Shown here in pieces: positions 1-11,139 of a stretch of DNA of 64,000 nucleotides (positions within the stretch are counted from its first letter, which is position 1; every line of letters begins with the position of its first letter). A program made the translations under genes and the position numbers. Location: contig NC_080075.1 of the NCBI RefSeq assembly GCF_949987535.1, positions 57,006,636 through 57,070,635 of the forward strand, read 5' to 3'. The notes under the pieces were generated by a model that saw only the letters and a list, made by a program, of their open reading frames with translations, did not search any database and had not been told where the DNA came from. This stretch comes from Balaenoptera acutorostrata. Taxonomy: Eukaryota; Chordata; Mammalia; Artiodactyla; Balaenopteridae.

Positions 1-117
1 GTGAAAGTGTGGCTAAGTGTCAACTACCCAGCCAAGGTAAGAAGTGTTCTGGGAGTTGAGGAGGGTGAGGCCTATGTGGTCTAAGTGATCAAGGGCCTTG
101 AATGGGGCCCATAAGTC

Positions 118-300
118 ATTCATTTGCTTAGTCATTTTTTCACTCAACAAACACTTGTTCTGCTCCTACTGTGTCCCCAGCAATGTTCTAGACAGCAGGC
201 ATGCCAAGATGAGCAGAGTAAGGCCCTTGTCATCAACATGCTCACCATGGGAGAAGAGTAGGAGAGGCTGACACATAAGCCAATGATCCCAATACATAGG
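118..300 (-). repeat. L2 LINE 3' fragment (antisense)
   Basis: The stretch reads as a decayed reverse complement of the L2 3' end: attcatt / caacaaacacttgttctg / tactgtgtccccagcaatgttctag, then a run matching the 'cccttgtcatcaacatgctcac' segment. Assigned by eye. An ancient pan-mammalian element with no coding potential. Confidence 0.6.
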
Positions 301-628
301 GATCTTGGCACTCCCGGATTTAACTTCTGACACTTTGGCTCATGTTAGGAGTCAGCGTTAAGCCACTGGTGAATTCAGACGTTGATGTCAGCTACTCTCA
401 ATCTGAGGTTTCCAAAGAGAGGCTAATGAAACTCTTAATAAAGGGTATGCTGAAGTTATCTCAATATTGTAAAATCCATGTAGAAGTCATATATTTAACT
501 ATCATAAGCAGAGTAAATATCAAGCGTCTACTTTTGGCTGGAATAGAGTAAGTCCACATGGCATTTCTTGGTGGTCAGAGCTTGACTGGCAGTTCTAACT
601 GTTTAATAACAATGGGAAAGGAGTTATT

Positions 629-639
629 TAAAATGCCAT
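629..639. repeat. L1 target-site duplication, left
   Basis: taaaatgccat, repeated exactly at 1467-1477 on the other side of the L1 insert. Confidence 0.85.
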
Positions 640-930
640 CTGTTAACAAATGTTGGAGGGGGTATGCAGAAAAAGGAACCCTCCTACATTGTTGGTCTGA
701 ATGTAAATTGGTGCAGCCACTATGGAAAACAGTATGGAGGTTCCTCAAGAAACTAAAAATAGAGTTGCAATATGATCCTGCAATCCCACTCCTGGGCATA
801 TACCCAGACAAAACTATAATTCGAAAAGATACATGCACCCCAATATTCATAGCAGCACTATTTACAATAGCCAAGACATGGAAACAACCTAAATGTCCAT
901 GAACAGATGAATGGATAAAGAAGATATGAG

Positions 931-966
<36 letters not shown>

Positions 967-1466
967 ATACACACACACACACACACACACACACAATGGA
1001 ATATTATTCAGCCATAAAAAAAATGAAATAATGCCATTTGCAGCAACATGGATGGGCCTAGAGGTTATCATACTAAGCAAAGTAAGTCAGAAAGAGAAAG
1101 ACATATACCACATGATATAACTTATACTTGGAATCTAAAATATGACACAAATGAACATATCTATGAAAGAGAAATAGACTCACAGACAGAGAGAACAGAC
1201 TTGTGGTTGCCAAGGAGGAGGGGTGGGGGAGGGAAGGATCGGGAATTTGGGATTAGCAGATGCAAACTATTATATATAGAATCGATAAACAACAATGTAT
1301 AGCACAGGGAACCATAATCAACATCCTGTGATAAACCACGATGGAAAAGAATATGAAAAAGAATAGATATGTATAACTGAATCATTTTGCTATACAGCAG
1401 AAATTAACACAACATTGTAAATCAACTATACTCCAATGAAATTTTTTAAATAAATAAATAAATATA
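640..1466 (+). mobile_element. 5'-truncated L1 with target-site duplication
   Basis: The insert is flanked by an 11-bp perfect duplication, taaaatgccat, at 629-639 and 1467-1477. It begins inside ORF2: the frame up to 902 encodes the reverse-transcriptase C-terminal region ([43 protein letters not shown]). It then runs through a 3' UTR of the type with 'gtatagcacagggaaccata' and 'caactatactccaatgaa' and ends in an A-rich taaa tail. The ORF2 tail is broken by an expanded microsatellite at 930-995. Dead copy; its 3' UTR belongs to a different subfamily from the copy at 20684. Confidence 0.9.
930..995. repeat. Compound microsatellite (AT)n(GT)n(AC)n
   Basis: An uninterrupted alternating purine-pyrimidine tract: AT, then GT, one junction, then AC. 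It lies inside the L1 exactly where the related copy at 21855-21870 has a short 'gtatatacaatg' motif, so it probably grew from the L1's own sequence. Such tracts can adopt Z-DNA or hairpins. Confidence 0.95.
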
Positions 1467-1477
1467 TAAAATGCCAT

Positions 1478-2039
1478 TTGTTTGATGGACTGTATCTTTT
1501 AAAATATAGTGGCCGGGGGTAAACTAATAAAAAGATGGAGACAGAAAGTTAGGAAAACAATGATCTTTATGCATGGCTTGTTGTCTAAGCTATTTAATTG
1601 ACCCAGTGTTACAATTAGAAGTTTTGGTGTCACGTTAATGAAGCAAATTATTCCTCAGCACTTTTATGTAAGTAAGTGCAGCTGTACACATGCATCTCCT
1701 TCTGTTTCCAGCTGGAACACCTCCCTGACACCTCACCAGCTCAGCTGACCATCTGAGGCCTGGAACTTGGCTGTCCACGCTGTGAGTGGCCGTGGATGCT
1801 CCTCCACTGAAAATTAGTGGTTACCTGTGCTCACCTGTCTACAGTGATGAACACTTCCAGGCCCTGCCCGGGCTTCACTTGTCTCTTCTGGGCTAGATCC
1901 CTTCCTGTAAGCTCAGCCTCGGATAGGACCGAGTCTGATCATTAGTAGGTAAAGTTGCAGAGAGTCAGAGAAAGTCTCCAGTTGCTACTAGCCCAGGGTA
2001 GACTTGTAACTGGGCTTCCTGCCTGATTCTCTGATTCTT
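1478..2039. other. Unique DNA, nothing recognised
   Basis: Mixed-composition sequence without a plausible ORF, CpG cluster or recognisable repeat. Confidence 0.5.
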
Positions 2040-2330
2040 TCATCAGATATTTACCAAGTAACTATTAGGAGCCAGGTACTGTGCTAGGCTCCATGGCTAT
2101 AAAAATTAATAAGGAATAATACTGTCTTCCCCCAAAGAGCTCTTGTCATTTTGAGGAGGGGTACCCATAAACAATGACACCACCAGTGTGATAAGGGTTC
2201 AGTGATAATACAGCAAGGACTTGTGAGGGAGACCCTAAGTCTATCTGGGTTTTCAGCAAAAGCTTCCCCAAGTAGGTGGTGCTGGATCTGAGCTTGAAAA
2301 ATGGGTATGTTCACCTGGTGTCAGGGAATT
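2040..2330 (-). repeat. L2 LINE fragment (antisense)
   Basis: Contains the decayed antisense L2 hallmarks 'aggagccaggtactgtgctaggct' and the downstream 'aagagctcttgtcatt' and 'ggtggtgctggatctgagcttgaa' motifs. Old and heavily mutated; boundaries approximate. Confidence 0.55.
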
Positions 2331-2489
2331 TGGGGGTTCCACAAGTTGTAGAAAAAATGATACTCAGAGGAGCAGAAATAGTGTGTAGCAAGGCTCAGAA
2401 GAATGGGAAGTTCGCAGGTGTCATGGATGTTGAGTTGGGCTCTCTAGCATTCCTAAGGGCAAGAAGGCCATGATGAGCCTTACAGAGAA

Positions 2490-2815
2490 AATATATGTGT
2501 TAGTTAAGCTTTGTTTGGGCGTGAGTTATGGTGCTATTGGCCATGAGTTCAATGTTAATGAATCACCATAACATAACATACTGTATTACTTCAGTAACAA
2601 ACAAATAAATAAATAGGGTATCTTTGAATAGAACCACATAAACCAAGGTTACGTGGTACTCACCACCTGATGGAAATGTGAGCAGAGGCTCACAGGAGCC
2701 TAACCCCTCATATCCCCTAGTAGCAATGGCTCAGTATTTGTGAATTCAGTGCTTACAGTGACTTTACAGAACATAACACCTATGAATAATGAGAACTGAC
2801 CATGAATAGGATAAG
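2490..2815 (+). mobile_element. Tigger-type (pogo) DNA transposon relic
   Basis: The run 'ggccatgagttcaatgttaatgaatc', then 'ggtatctttgaatagaaccaca', 'cagaggctcacaggagcctaac', 'cctagtagcaatggctcagtat' and 'aataatgagaactgacc' follows the order I know from Tigger elements of placental mammals. The transposase frame is not open. Exact subfamily not assigned. Confidence 0.55.
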
Positions 2816-2819
2816 GGAT

Positions 2820-5070
2820 TCGTGGAGGGAGACAGAGGCCCCAGGCACTTTGGAGTTGGAGTTTTCCAAAGCTGGCAGGAAGTGGTTTGGTGATAGCAAC
2901 TCCTTTACATAAAGACAAACTGTGTGGAGCTTTGGGGAACACTTACAAAGATGTTCTTTATCATTTTTTGAGACATCTTCTTTTCCTGTCTTTAGAGGAT
3001 AAGGCCCAAGATCTTAGCCCATCTTGGCTCCCAGTTCAGGTTATGGGATCCACTCCGGTGAGTCTCCTTCCAGTGTTTCAGAACTAGAAGCCTGCTTTGA
3101 CTTGGCCAGTTCCCTTCTCCCTTCCTGCCGTTTCTTGTCTCTCAGTCCAAACACCCAGTTCTCTGCCAATTCTCTTTTCAGATGCCAATTGCTCATCTGC
3201 CCAGACTTCCATGTGTAACCTGCCCATGATTTCATTTAGTCCCTGCAACTGGCTCTGTCCTCAAGTGCCTGTTCCACTCACGAGACACGTCCAGCGGCAG
3301 GTTCCAGCCCTCTCCAAGAGCCCCCTCCTGCTACAGTGGCGAGGTCAGGGTTGGGATCAGTGCTCAGTGGCTGCGAGAAAGAGAAACTTAAAGAGAGGGC
3401 CGATCACTAAAAGGATATGGAAGCATCTTATAGAAATAAAGGAAATTCAGGCCTCTTGGAAACTGAAGCTGGTGATGAGGAAGCCCTGGGGAGCCAAAAA
3501 GTTTCCCTCCCCTCCCCTACCCAGCCCTCTGTGTTTCTCCATCTCTGCACCTGTCTTTCCCTCTTTCCATCCTCTTTCCCTCCCTTCCCATGTTTTCTTA
3601 TCCTTAGTTTCTCTCTCCCAGTTTGCTTTATTCTCTTTGCAGACCATCTTGCTCTGCTTCCCCTGCCCCTCTAACTCCCCTCTATTTCTGGCTTGCATGT
3701 GGCTTGAATCTGCCCTGGCATTAATTCCAACTCCCATTCTACATGGGCTTTATCTCAAATGCCCACTCCCAAATACGCCTAGTTTGCATATGCAAGGGAG
3801 CCCTTGATAGGCTGAGCTCACCAGCTTGAACGATCTTCTCTTAAGTCAAGTGCCGTCCCTGGTCCAATCAGCTGCAGCTGGAGGGAGGGAAGGGTAAGAT
3901 AAGGCAAGTCATGGCCGTCTAAACCTGCTCCTTCCGAGGGCCTGTGGGCAGAACTCAGTGCCCAGAAAAGGGAACAGTTATCTTTAGTCATTTCATACCT
4001 CAGGCCATATTCTGAAATATGAGGAAACTGGATGGTATTAGCGATCCTTATTTAATCTTCCATGTTGCCTCATTGTGTAAAGGAGAGAGTGGACAAGTCA
4101 TTTATGAAACTTAATTTTGGGGTTTAGGTCTGTCTTCTGGGAAGAAAAGTTCAGCCCAACCTCTGGCCCAAGTCGTCCTCTCCTGTCTGAAATCCCTACT
4201 GCCTTTCATTAGCCCTTCAGGAGGAGGAACAGAGTTGGCAACCAAGGACTACTGTCTCCTTCAGGGAGGTCTTGAGTGGCTTGAGCGTGTTCCAGGGAGC
4301 GATTTCAGCATTCCTATGGCACAGACGGGTCAATCTAGGGAGATGGAAGCACAAGGCTGAGCCATCTCCAGGCAGGAAGGTGACCTCTGCAAGGTCCCTC
4401 CGAGGCCAGGCAGATAAACCTCAGAACAGCAGAGATTAGGGACGGTCTGGACCCAAGGTGGGGCTGAATGAGGTCACGTCTCAAGGGCAAGCTTCAGCCC
4501 TTTCAGGTGTGGCCCTGCTGGCAAGAGAGGAAACTTCTCCCCTCTGCCCTGCACGCCTCTGCCTCTGTCTGCAGCGAGGACAGAACATCTCTGAGCTCTC
4601 TTCCCACCCAGAGGGTGTGGGGGGAACTTCGTGCTCACGGTACAGGCTCTCTCCCCACAGGAGGAGGGGAAGCTCTTAGAGCCTGGCGGTCACCGTACAT
4701 GAAGGGCTCATGGACACCTGCCCACTTCCTCTTTTACTTCCTGCTTCACATCAGCGTGGCCGTGGGGTCTAGGATACCCAGTCAGCTTATCACTTGGGCA
4801 TTAGCAGCCCTGGCACATTAACTATTTTGTCTTGCTCTTTTTTCTCTACAAATGTTCTTCAAATTGACCTTTCCTAGCACTGCACTCTTAGGTTCTGGGG
4901 GAAAAGGAAGAGCAGTTGCCACTTTGATCTGAAGCCTAAACCAGTTCTCCAGCCCTGCTGTTATCAGAGCCCTGCTGGGGGGTGGGTATCGAGTATTGCC
5001 TCAGACACTCTTAAAGCTGTATTCTGTTTCACACTTGGCTGCTGATTCTTGAGCTGCTACTTAATCCATC
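2820..5070. other. Unique DNA, no gene recognised
   Basis: Pyrimidine-rich in 3500-3700 and otherwise mixed. A 236-codon frame on + (3097-3807) is pyrimidine-biased and overlapped by other frames on both strands, so I do not call it a gene. No CpG cluster and no clear interspersed repeat. Confidence 0.5.
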
Positions 5071-5086
5071 AGAATCTCAGAGAGGG
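5071..5086. repeat. L1 target-site duplication, left
   Basis: 16-bp agaatctcagagaggg, repeated exactly at 5357-5372. Confidence 0.9.
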
Positions 5087-5222
5087 TCAGACAGAAAAAG
5101 ACAAATACCGTATGACCTCACTTATTTGTGGAGAGTAGATCTTAGAAGGTCTCATCACACACACACAAAATGTGTAACTGTGTGAGGTGATGGATGTTAA
5201 CTAAATTATTGTGGTGATCATT

Positions 5223-5294
<72 letters not shown>

Positions 5295-5356
5295 CATTAT
5301 GTCACACACCTAAAACTAATACAGGGTTATATCTCAATAAAATTGGTGGGGGGGAA
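5087..5356 (+). mobile_element. Short 5'-truncated L1 3' end carrying a long TA tract
   Basis: Begins 'gtcagacagaaaaagacaaa', matching the last ORF2 codons and 3' UTR of an L1, followed by the 3' UTR motifs 'ctgtgtgaggtgatgg', 'gtggtgatcatttcac' and 'cacacctaaaactaatacag'. It is bounded by a 16-bp perfect target-site duplication. No coding capacity. Confidence 0.88.
5227..5290. repeat. (TA)n microsatellite, about 32 units
   Basis: A pure TA run of 64 bases inside the L1 3' end. It replaces the usual short tatatgtatat of the element and is likely polymorphic. Confidence 0.97.
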
Positions 5357-5372
5357 AGAATCTCAGAGAGGG

Positions 5373-6110
5373 AGGAGGTATCTACTGCAATATGCTTAGG
5401 AGACACAGACCTGAATGTGCAGTGTATGTGGAAGGTAACTATTAATTTGTTTCACCAATGATTTTATCTCACATGTTACCTAAATTAACACAAGTAAAAA
5501 GGTGGGATGCCTTAGAGATGTCTGTCTTCCTTACTCCTTGATGGAGGAATGAAAAAGTTAAGAGACAGACACAGGAGGAAAAAAATGTGGGTTTGTTGTT
5601 GTTTTTTTTTTTGTATTCAGAAACTTTTTTTTAATGCTTCTGATGAAAATCTTCATCAGAAGATTTTCTCTACTGGAACATCAGACAAATTCAGGTTATG
5701 CAATTTATTCTCTTTCACCACCTGCTGTTCTCACATGCCCCCTGCCCATTACCTGGGTAGCATGATGAGAAGCTGGGAGGGCTTCCGCTGAAGGCAGTGG
5801 GGCAAGTGATTTCAGGACCCCTGCCCTGGTGGGCTTTTTCCTCTTTCTAGGAGGAAGAGTAGGGGGGCTCTGAGACCCTGAATATACCCTGAAGCCTTTC
5901 TCGAGTTGGGCTTGACCCTCTCCCGGAGCTGCTTTTGCTGTGTTAGGAGATTTTGTCTCCTGAAGAGCTTTCTGGAAAGTGAAGTCTGTCCTGCTTTGCT
6001 GCATTTGACAATCAGAAACAGGCAAGCTAGAACCTGACTGGTGACAGAACCATACCTGGCTCACCCTCAGCCACAAACCCAGTTTCCTCCACCTTGGCCT
6101 TTAAAATATT
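5373..6110. other. Unique DNA with one perfect hairpin
   Basis: No gene or interspersed repeat recognised. A T-rich tract lies at 5601-5632, and a perfect inverted repeat at 5637-5662 is listed separately. Confidence 0.5.
5637..5662. repeat. Perfect 11-bp inverted repeat with 4-base loop
   Basis: Arm cttctgatgaa (5637-5647), loop aatc, arm ttcatcagaag (5652-5662). The stem is perfect and the loop is of hairpin size. It directly follows two T-rich tracts. Function unknown; it could be a cruciform-prone relic of a replication slip. Confidence 0.85.
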
Positions 6111-6116
6111 TGCTCA

Positions 6117-6436
6117 GGGCTTCCCTGGTGGCGCAGTGGTTGAGAATCTGCCTGCCAATGCAGGGGACACGGGTTTGAGCCCTGGTCTGGGAAGATCCCA
6201 CATGCCGCGGAGCAACTGGGCCCGTGAGCCACAACTACTGAGCCTGCGTGTCTGGAGCTTGTGCTCCGCAACAAGAGAGGCCATGATAGTGAGAGGCCCG
6301 CGCACCGCGATGAAGAGTGGCCCCCGCTCGCCGCAACTAGAGAAAGCCCTCGCACAGAAACAAAGACCCAACACAGCCATAAATAAATAAATAAATAAAT
6401 AAGTAAATAAATAAATAAACAAACAAACAAACAAAC
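6117..6436 (+). mobile_element. CHR-2-type tRNA-derived SINE
   Basis: Starts 'gggcttccctggtggcgcag' (A-box region), followed by a B-box-like 'cgggtttgagccctgg', 'catgccgcggagcaactggg', 'agaggcccgcgcaccgcgat' and 'gaagagtggcccccgctcgc', and ends in a taaa/caaa-rich tail (about 6376-6436). Low divergence. Possible imperfect target duplication: tttaaaatatttg upstream versus tttaaagaatttg after the tail. This form is the main evidence for a cetacean source. Confidence 0.93.
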
Positions 6437-6489
6437 CCAAAGTTTAAAGAATTTGGAAGAAAGTTTCTCTTTGTTCATTTAAAAAAAAA

Positions 6490-7065
6490 ATTGCTCAAGT
6501 ATATACTCACTATACAAAATTTAGAAAGTTCAATTAAGGAAAAAGAAAAGAACCACCTGAGACCCCTCTTGCTGGATGACCGCTGTCAACATTTTGATAT
6601 ATATCCTTTTAGACCTTTGTCATTCATATATGTGATATTAAAAAAAATGGAATCATAGTATGCAATGCTCTTTTGTAACCTGCCACTTAACATCTAAAAA
6701 TATTTTGTGACTATATGTCCCTGGTGATATATATGTGCCCACAGCATGATCTGGAACGGTTGCATACTACTCCAAGGCATGACTGTACCCTCATTTATTA
6801 ACCTACCCCATCAGTGGGTGATTAAGGCTTCTCTAGGGTTCTGGTGCTGTTATAAACAACAGTGCAATAAGCAGATCGTTGTACTCTCACCTTTGGACAC
6901 GATTTGGTTATTTCCTGTTAATACATTCCAAGAAATGCAGATGCCCAGATAAAGCATATACTTGTTGAAGGCTTTATCGTATATACCCCCAAAGGTCACC
7001 CATCTCCACTGCTACAGCAGTGTATGAGGAGGCCTGTTTCCCCACACCAAAAGCAACATTTGGCA
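6490..7065 (-). repeat. Ancient L1/HAL1-type LINE fragment (antisense)
   Basis: Shows the antisense sequence order typical of old L1 3' regions: 'ctgtcaacattttgatatat', 'tgtaacctgccacttaac', 'gcatactactccaaggcatg', 'ttataaacaacagtgcaataa'. Strongly decayed. Family assigned by recall only. Confidence 0.6.
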
Positions 7066-8455
7066 TCATCTCTCCCGCAGAACAGCAGTTGAAGGATCAC
7101 GCATGTACGGAAGGAGGTGGGTGTGGACAGGAGAATCGGCTCCACCCCAGCAAGTCAAGACTCTACCCTGGACCCAAGTCTCCTTTGTAAAAGCATCTGA
7201 TGGGCATAAGAACAAGCGAGTCCTCCAGCAACTTGGGCTCGGGACTGTGGGCCTCTCTCCGACGTGGCCTGGCCCCTCTCCCAGGGTTTGGGCTCCTAAC
7301 AATGACCAAGGTTTAGGCCATTGTTCCTGCCTCCCACCCAGGTTGTACCCCATCTCCCTCCTCTGGCCAAAGTCCCATTGCCCTCTGGGGTAAGTCAGGG
7401 CTGGCCAGAGGGCAGCAGGAAGCATTTGGAAAGAGAATTACTAACACACAAATCTTTGCAGCTTCCCCAGAGAGCTGCGCTTTCACAAACCCCCTTGTGG
7501 CTCCCTCCTTTGGTCCTGGCTGGCTTTCTACAGCTGGTTTATTGGAAGTTTGGAGCTTCCTTGTCAGTAAGCTTAAAAAAGGAAATCTGTTAAATCACCC
7601 AGCAAGTCACAGAGCTAATCAGAGACCACAGAACCCAGAGAAAGAGGAACAAGGTAGAAAGCAAATGGCCCCCACTGTTCCGTTGATCTATTTCTCCTTC
7701 AAGCTGCTCTGTCTTACCTTGCTCCACGAAACAGTGGCTCTCTCCAGCCTTTGAGGAGGATGGCTCTCCCACCAATCTGCATATTATGGCCCACACAGAC
7801 TTGAGTCTCCAGGGGCAGGCAGTTGATTTATGGGAAGCAGATCTTCAATTAGCTTCATTCCGGCCTTCTTGAGGCTCTCTATCCACTCCAGTTTGGTCCC
7901 TAATTCATTAATCCTCCACATCCCCGCACTTGCCTGATCCCATCACTCTTACCTATACTACATTATTGTACTCCTTTATGTACCACTGACTACTCATTTG
8001 ATAATAGGTGGCCCTAGGCCTTGTACCAGGAGATATGAAGAGGGCGATATGGGTCCTTCTCTCCAGCTGGAAGTCGTGCCTGACTCTTGGGAACGCAAGG
8101 ATGAAGCAGCAGAAAGAGAAAGGACAATGAGGGAGAGGTTTACAGTCTCACCAGGGTAAGGAAGCTTCTCGTTTTCTGGTTCTTGTGTCATTATAGAGAA
8201 GTGTTCAAGCTTTTCCCAGCTGCATCTTCAAAAAATGCTATAGCGTTAGCTGCATCTCTGGGGTCTCGCTCTTCTGGACGATGATGCAGGGGAAGGTCCA
8301 CCGAGGGAGCTGCCTTGTCTACACACACTTCACTAGGACGTGATGAACAAGAGTTTTGCCAGAGTACTGGGCAGGCATTTAGCACATTTTAAACAAGATT
8401 TGCCAAACTCCAGAGCCAGAAAGGACTTAAAGATTATTCTTGTCTAACTGCATCA
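7066..8455. other. Unique DNA, no gene recognised
   Basis: Several 60-119-codon frames lie on both strands and overlap each other. None has a protein signature, codon pattern or splice context I would defend. Confidence 0.5.
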
Positions 8456-8458
8456 TTT

Positions 8459-8575
8459 CTTTTCCTTGCCTTCCTTCCTTCCTTCCTTCCTCCCTTCCTT
8501 CCTCCCTCCCTCCCTCCCTCTCTCTCTCTCTCTCCCTCTCTCTCTCTTTCTTTCTATCTTTCTTTTCTCTCTATT
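8459..8575. repeat. Pyrimidine-rich (CCTT)n/(CTCC)n/(CT)n tract
   Basis: A low-complexity polypyrimidine tract with tetranucleotide blocks followed by CT dinucleotides. Mirror-repeat character could allow triplex (H-DNA) formation. Confidence 0.93.
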
Positions 8576-9065
8576 TCCATAGCTATCCAGGGAAGTGAGC
8601 AGTGCAATGGAAAGAATGCGGGCCTTAAATGCAGAAACCAGGAGCCTCGTACTAGCCAGGGACTTAGCTAACTGGGTCAGAGAGGAAGGTGAGTGGGCCC
8701 CTGAGGGCATGTGGCCTCCAGAACCCAGGGCTGAGGGACCCAACCTCATGGTGGGGTCCTGAGCGTCCTCACAGACCAGATTCTAATGGCAGGGCAGCAT
8801 TTGGGGAGCTGCTACAGGAGGTCCCAGTGAGGCTCCGCCGATCCACAATAGCTCCCAGTCTGCAGCCTGGAGAAAGTGGCCAGGCCCATGCAGGGTCCCG
8901 CATGCAGGAGCCCCGCTTTTGACCTGCAGCTTCTTGTTCCCTTTGCCATCAGCTATGCTTTCTCTCCTAGCACCCTTATCCATCAGGCTAGTCTCCTTTA
9001 TCTCTCTCAAGTTCACTACCACTCAGCCCTGCCCTTCTCTCAGGCTCTAAGGTGCCAGGAAGATC
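8576..9065 (+). other. Unique DNA, possibly the 5' part of an L2 split by the SINE at 9076
   Basis: No gene recognised. The last 130 bases ('ctatgctttctctcctagca' onward) could be the upstream half of the L2 relic that continues at 9430, but the match is weak. Confidence 0.3.
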
Positions 9066-9075
9066 GTATTAGACT

Positions 9076-9415
9076 TTTTTTTTTTTTTGGCTGCATTGGG
9101 TCTTCGTTGTTGCACACGGGCAGCTTTCTCTAGTTGCGGCAAGCAGGGACTACTCTTGGTTGTTTGGTGCGCAGGCTTCTCATTGCGGTGGCTTCTCTTG
9201 TTGCAGAGCACGGGCTCTAGGCCTGCAAGCTTCAGTAGTTGGGGCACGTGGGCTCAGTAGTCGTGGCTTGCGGGCTCTAGAGCTCAGGCTCAGTAGTTGT
9301 GGCCCACGGGCTTAGTTGCTCCGCAGAGTGTGTGATCTTCCTGGACCAGGGATCGAACCCGTGTCCCCTGCATTGGCAGGCGGATTCTTAACCACTGTGC
9401 CATCAGGGAAGTCCC
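9076..9415 (-). mobile_element. CHR-2-type SINE (antisense) with target-site duplication
   Basis: Reverse-complement SINE: begins at the poly-T tail, runs 'ggctgcattgggtcttcgtt', 'gatcttcctggaccaggg', 'tcgaacccgtgtcccctgca', and ends '...catcagggaagtccc'. Flanked by tattagact at 9067-9075 and 9419-9427. More diverged than the copies at 6117 and 18542. Confidence 0.93.
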
Positions 9416-9429
9416 TCATATTAGACTCT

Positions 9430-9710
9430 TAATCCCGCCTCCTCCATGAAGACTTCTCTGATTGCTTCAGCCCACACAGCACATCACCGGCCGCACTGAT
9501 GGGCTCTTTAACCGTGTCGTGTGTGTCTCCCTCCGGTCCACCCCGGAAGGAGCCAAGGTTTCTCCTTCACTTGTAGGCTGAGCACCGCATCCTCTGAGCC
9601 TAGGGCGACACAGAGCTGAACTCCAGCCCCAGCTTTTGGCTCTTTCTTCTTTGTGTCTCTATAACATTTAGCACAGTGCCTGGCACAATGGTAGGGTTTT
9701 TATTCTGTGA
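9430..9710 (+). repeat. L2 LINE fragment
   Basis: 'cctccatgaagacttctctgattg' and 'ataacatttagcacagtgcctggcaca' match the sense 3' part of L2. Old and diverged. Confidence 0.5.
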
Positions 9711-9827
9711 AAAGGCTAAGATACAGACCAGGGTTAGGTAGAGAGTAAAGAGAGGAGAAGCTACAAAATTAAAAGACACTTCTGGAACCTTAGAAGGGTT
9801 ATTTCCATTGTTCACGAGAACAACAGT

Positions 9828-10338
9828 TCTCAAAGTATGGTTTGGAGACCCCTGGGTCAAAATGATTTTCAAAATAATACTAAGATATGATTTGCCTTTT
9901 TCACTCTCATTCTCTCAGGAGTGCACATTGGTGTTTTCCAGAAGCTCCATAATGTCTTATATCACAAAAGACTGAATACAGAAGCAGAGACAAGAATCCA
10001 GCTGTCTTCTATTAAGCCAGACACTAAAGGGATTTGCAAAAATGCAAAACAATGCCACTCTTCTCATTGATTTTTTTTGCTTTGGAAAATATAGCTATTT
10101 CTCATAAAAACATGCTATGTATGCTAACATGTAATGGGCTTAGTACGGTGATTTTAAAAATACATGAATAAACATTTTAAACATTTCTCAGTCTTAATTT
10201 CTAATACAGTAAATATCAATATAATCAAAGTATCAGCTATAACCCACATAAATAAAAAGTTCTTTGGGGTCCTCAATAATTTTTAAGAGTGAAAAGGGGT
10301 CCTTAAACAAAAACAGTTTGAGAATCTTTGCACTAGAA
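9828..10338 (+). mobile_element. hAT (Charlie-like) DNA transposon relic
   Basis: Opens with 'cagttctcaaagtatggttt' and closes with the inverted counterpart 'aaacagtttgagaatctttg', the imperfect terminal inverted repeats of hAT-Charlie elements. Internal motifs such as 'atttgcctttttcactctca', 'aatccagctgtcttctatta' and 'ttctttggggtcctcaataa' appear in the order I know for this family. About 510 bp, nonautonomous, no transposase frame. Confidence 0.78.
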
Positions 10339-11139
10339 TAGGAATATTATTTGCTTGTCTGGTACTCAGCGCCCCTTCCCCCTACCCACCCAATTCCCAG
10401 CTCTCTTTTATTCCTGGAGCCTGTGACCATGGATTTTGGGATTACTCTTAGCTCCGGATAATCCATCAAGTGTGGCTCCCAGGGGCCCTGAGTGCCGGCA
10501 TGCTAATGAGGACAGCCCTACCGTGAGTCAGGGGGTTAGTGAGGGTCCCTGGGCACTCTCCCCCGCAATGGCCAAGGAGGCCTTTTCTTTTCCCTCTTTG
10601 TAAAGGCCCATGAGTCTCTCTTATCACCTCAGAAATGACTTGTCTTGTTCCACAGAACTTGACCAATCCAACCACCAGCCCTTCTCGGCTCACAGACCCT
10701 TGTCCCAAAGCAAGAGCTAAGAGAACGTTTCTCAAGCCCCATCCTTCAGCATGAGCTGACTCCCAATTTTCACTCTCCCCTGGAGATGGCAGGGGGAGTG
10801 GGGAGAGAGGAGAAGGGGACGCCCTTTCCAGAAGGCAGCTACAGAATCGAGGGTCCTGTCTCTCAGTGATACACACCTCAGAACCCCCCAAACCGACTGA
10901 CCCAGGAAACTGTCTCAAGGACCAGATTGAAGCTCGCATCGCTCCAAAGAGGCGAGACAGCTCTCTGCTCGGTATCAAATCAATTAAAGCAGTTGGAGCA
11001 CTGGAGGGTCAAGTGACAAAGGAATTAAGATCTGTCTGGAGGATAGAAGGCACGGGGAAGAACTTATGGGTAGAAATGCTACCATCACCCACATAAATAA
11101 TAATAATACTAACGTTTATGATTAGCAAATGGGCGTTTC
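10339..11139. other. Unique DNA, no gene recognised
   Basis: A 170-codon frame on the minus strand (10466-10978) lacks any recognisable domain and overlaps a frame on the other strand. Treated as chance. Confidence 0.45.

Noticed and set aside
575..994. 139-codon minus-strand frame with Cys/Val and Thr/His repeats
   Set aside because: It is the antisense of an L1 plus a GT/AC microsatellite. The repetitive residues come from the microsatellite.
3097..3807. 236-codon open frame on the + strand
   Set aside because: Pyrimidine-biased composition keeps stop codons rare. Other frames on both strands are open over the same bases, and the predicted protein is Ser/Pro/Leu-rich without any domain.
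6117..6200. tRNA gene, because of A-box and B-box-like sequence
   Set aside because: These are the tRNA-derived heads of CHR SINEs. The body and A-rich tail follow directly and no cloverleaf closes. The same applies to 9330-9415, 17840-17923 and 18542-18620.
8459..8575. Possible CRISPR-like or VNTR array
   Set aside because: Units are only 2-4 bases with no spacers: a simple polypyrimidine microsatellite. No array with unique spacers exists in the window.
10466..10978. 170-codon minus-strand frame
   Set aside because: No domain, no conserved-looking codon pattern and overlapped by a + frame. Treated as chance.
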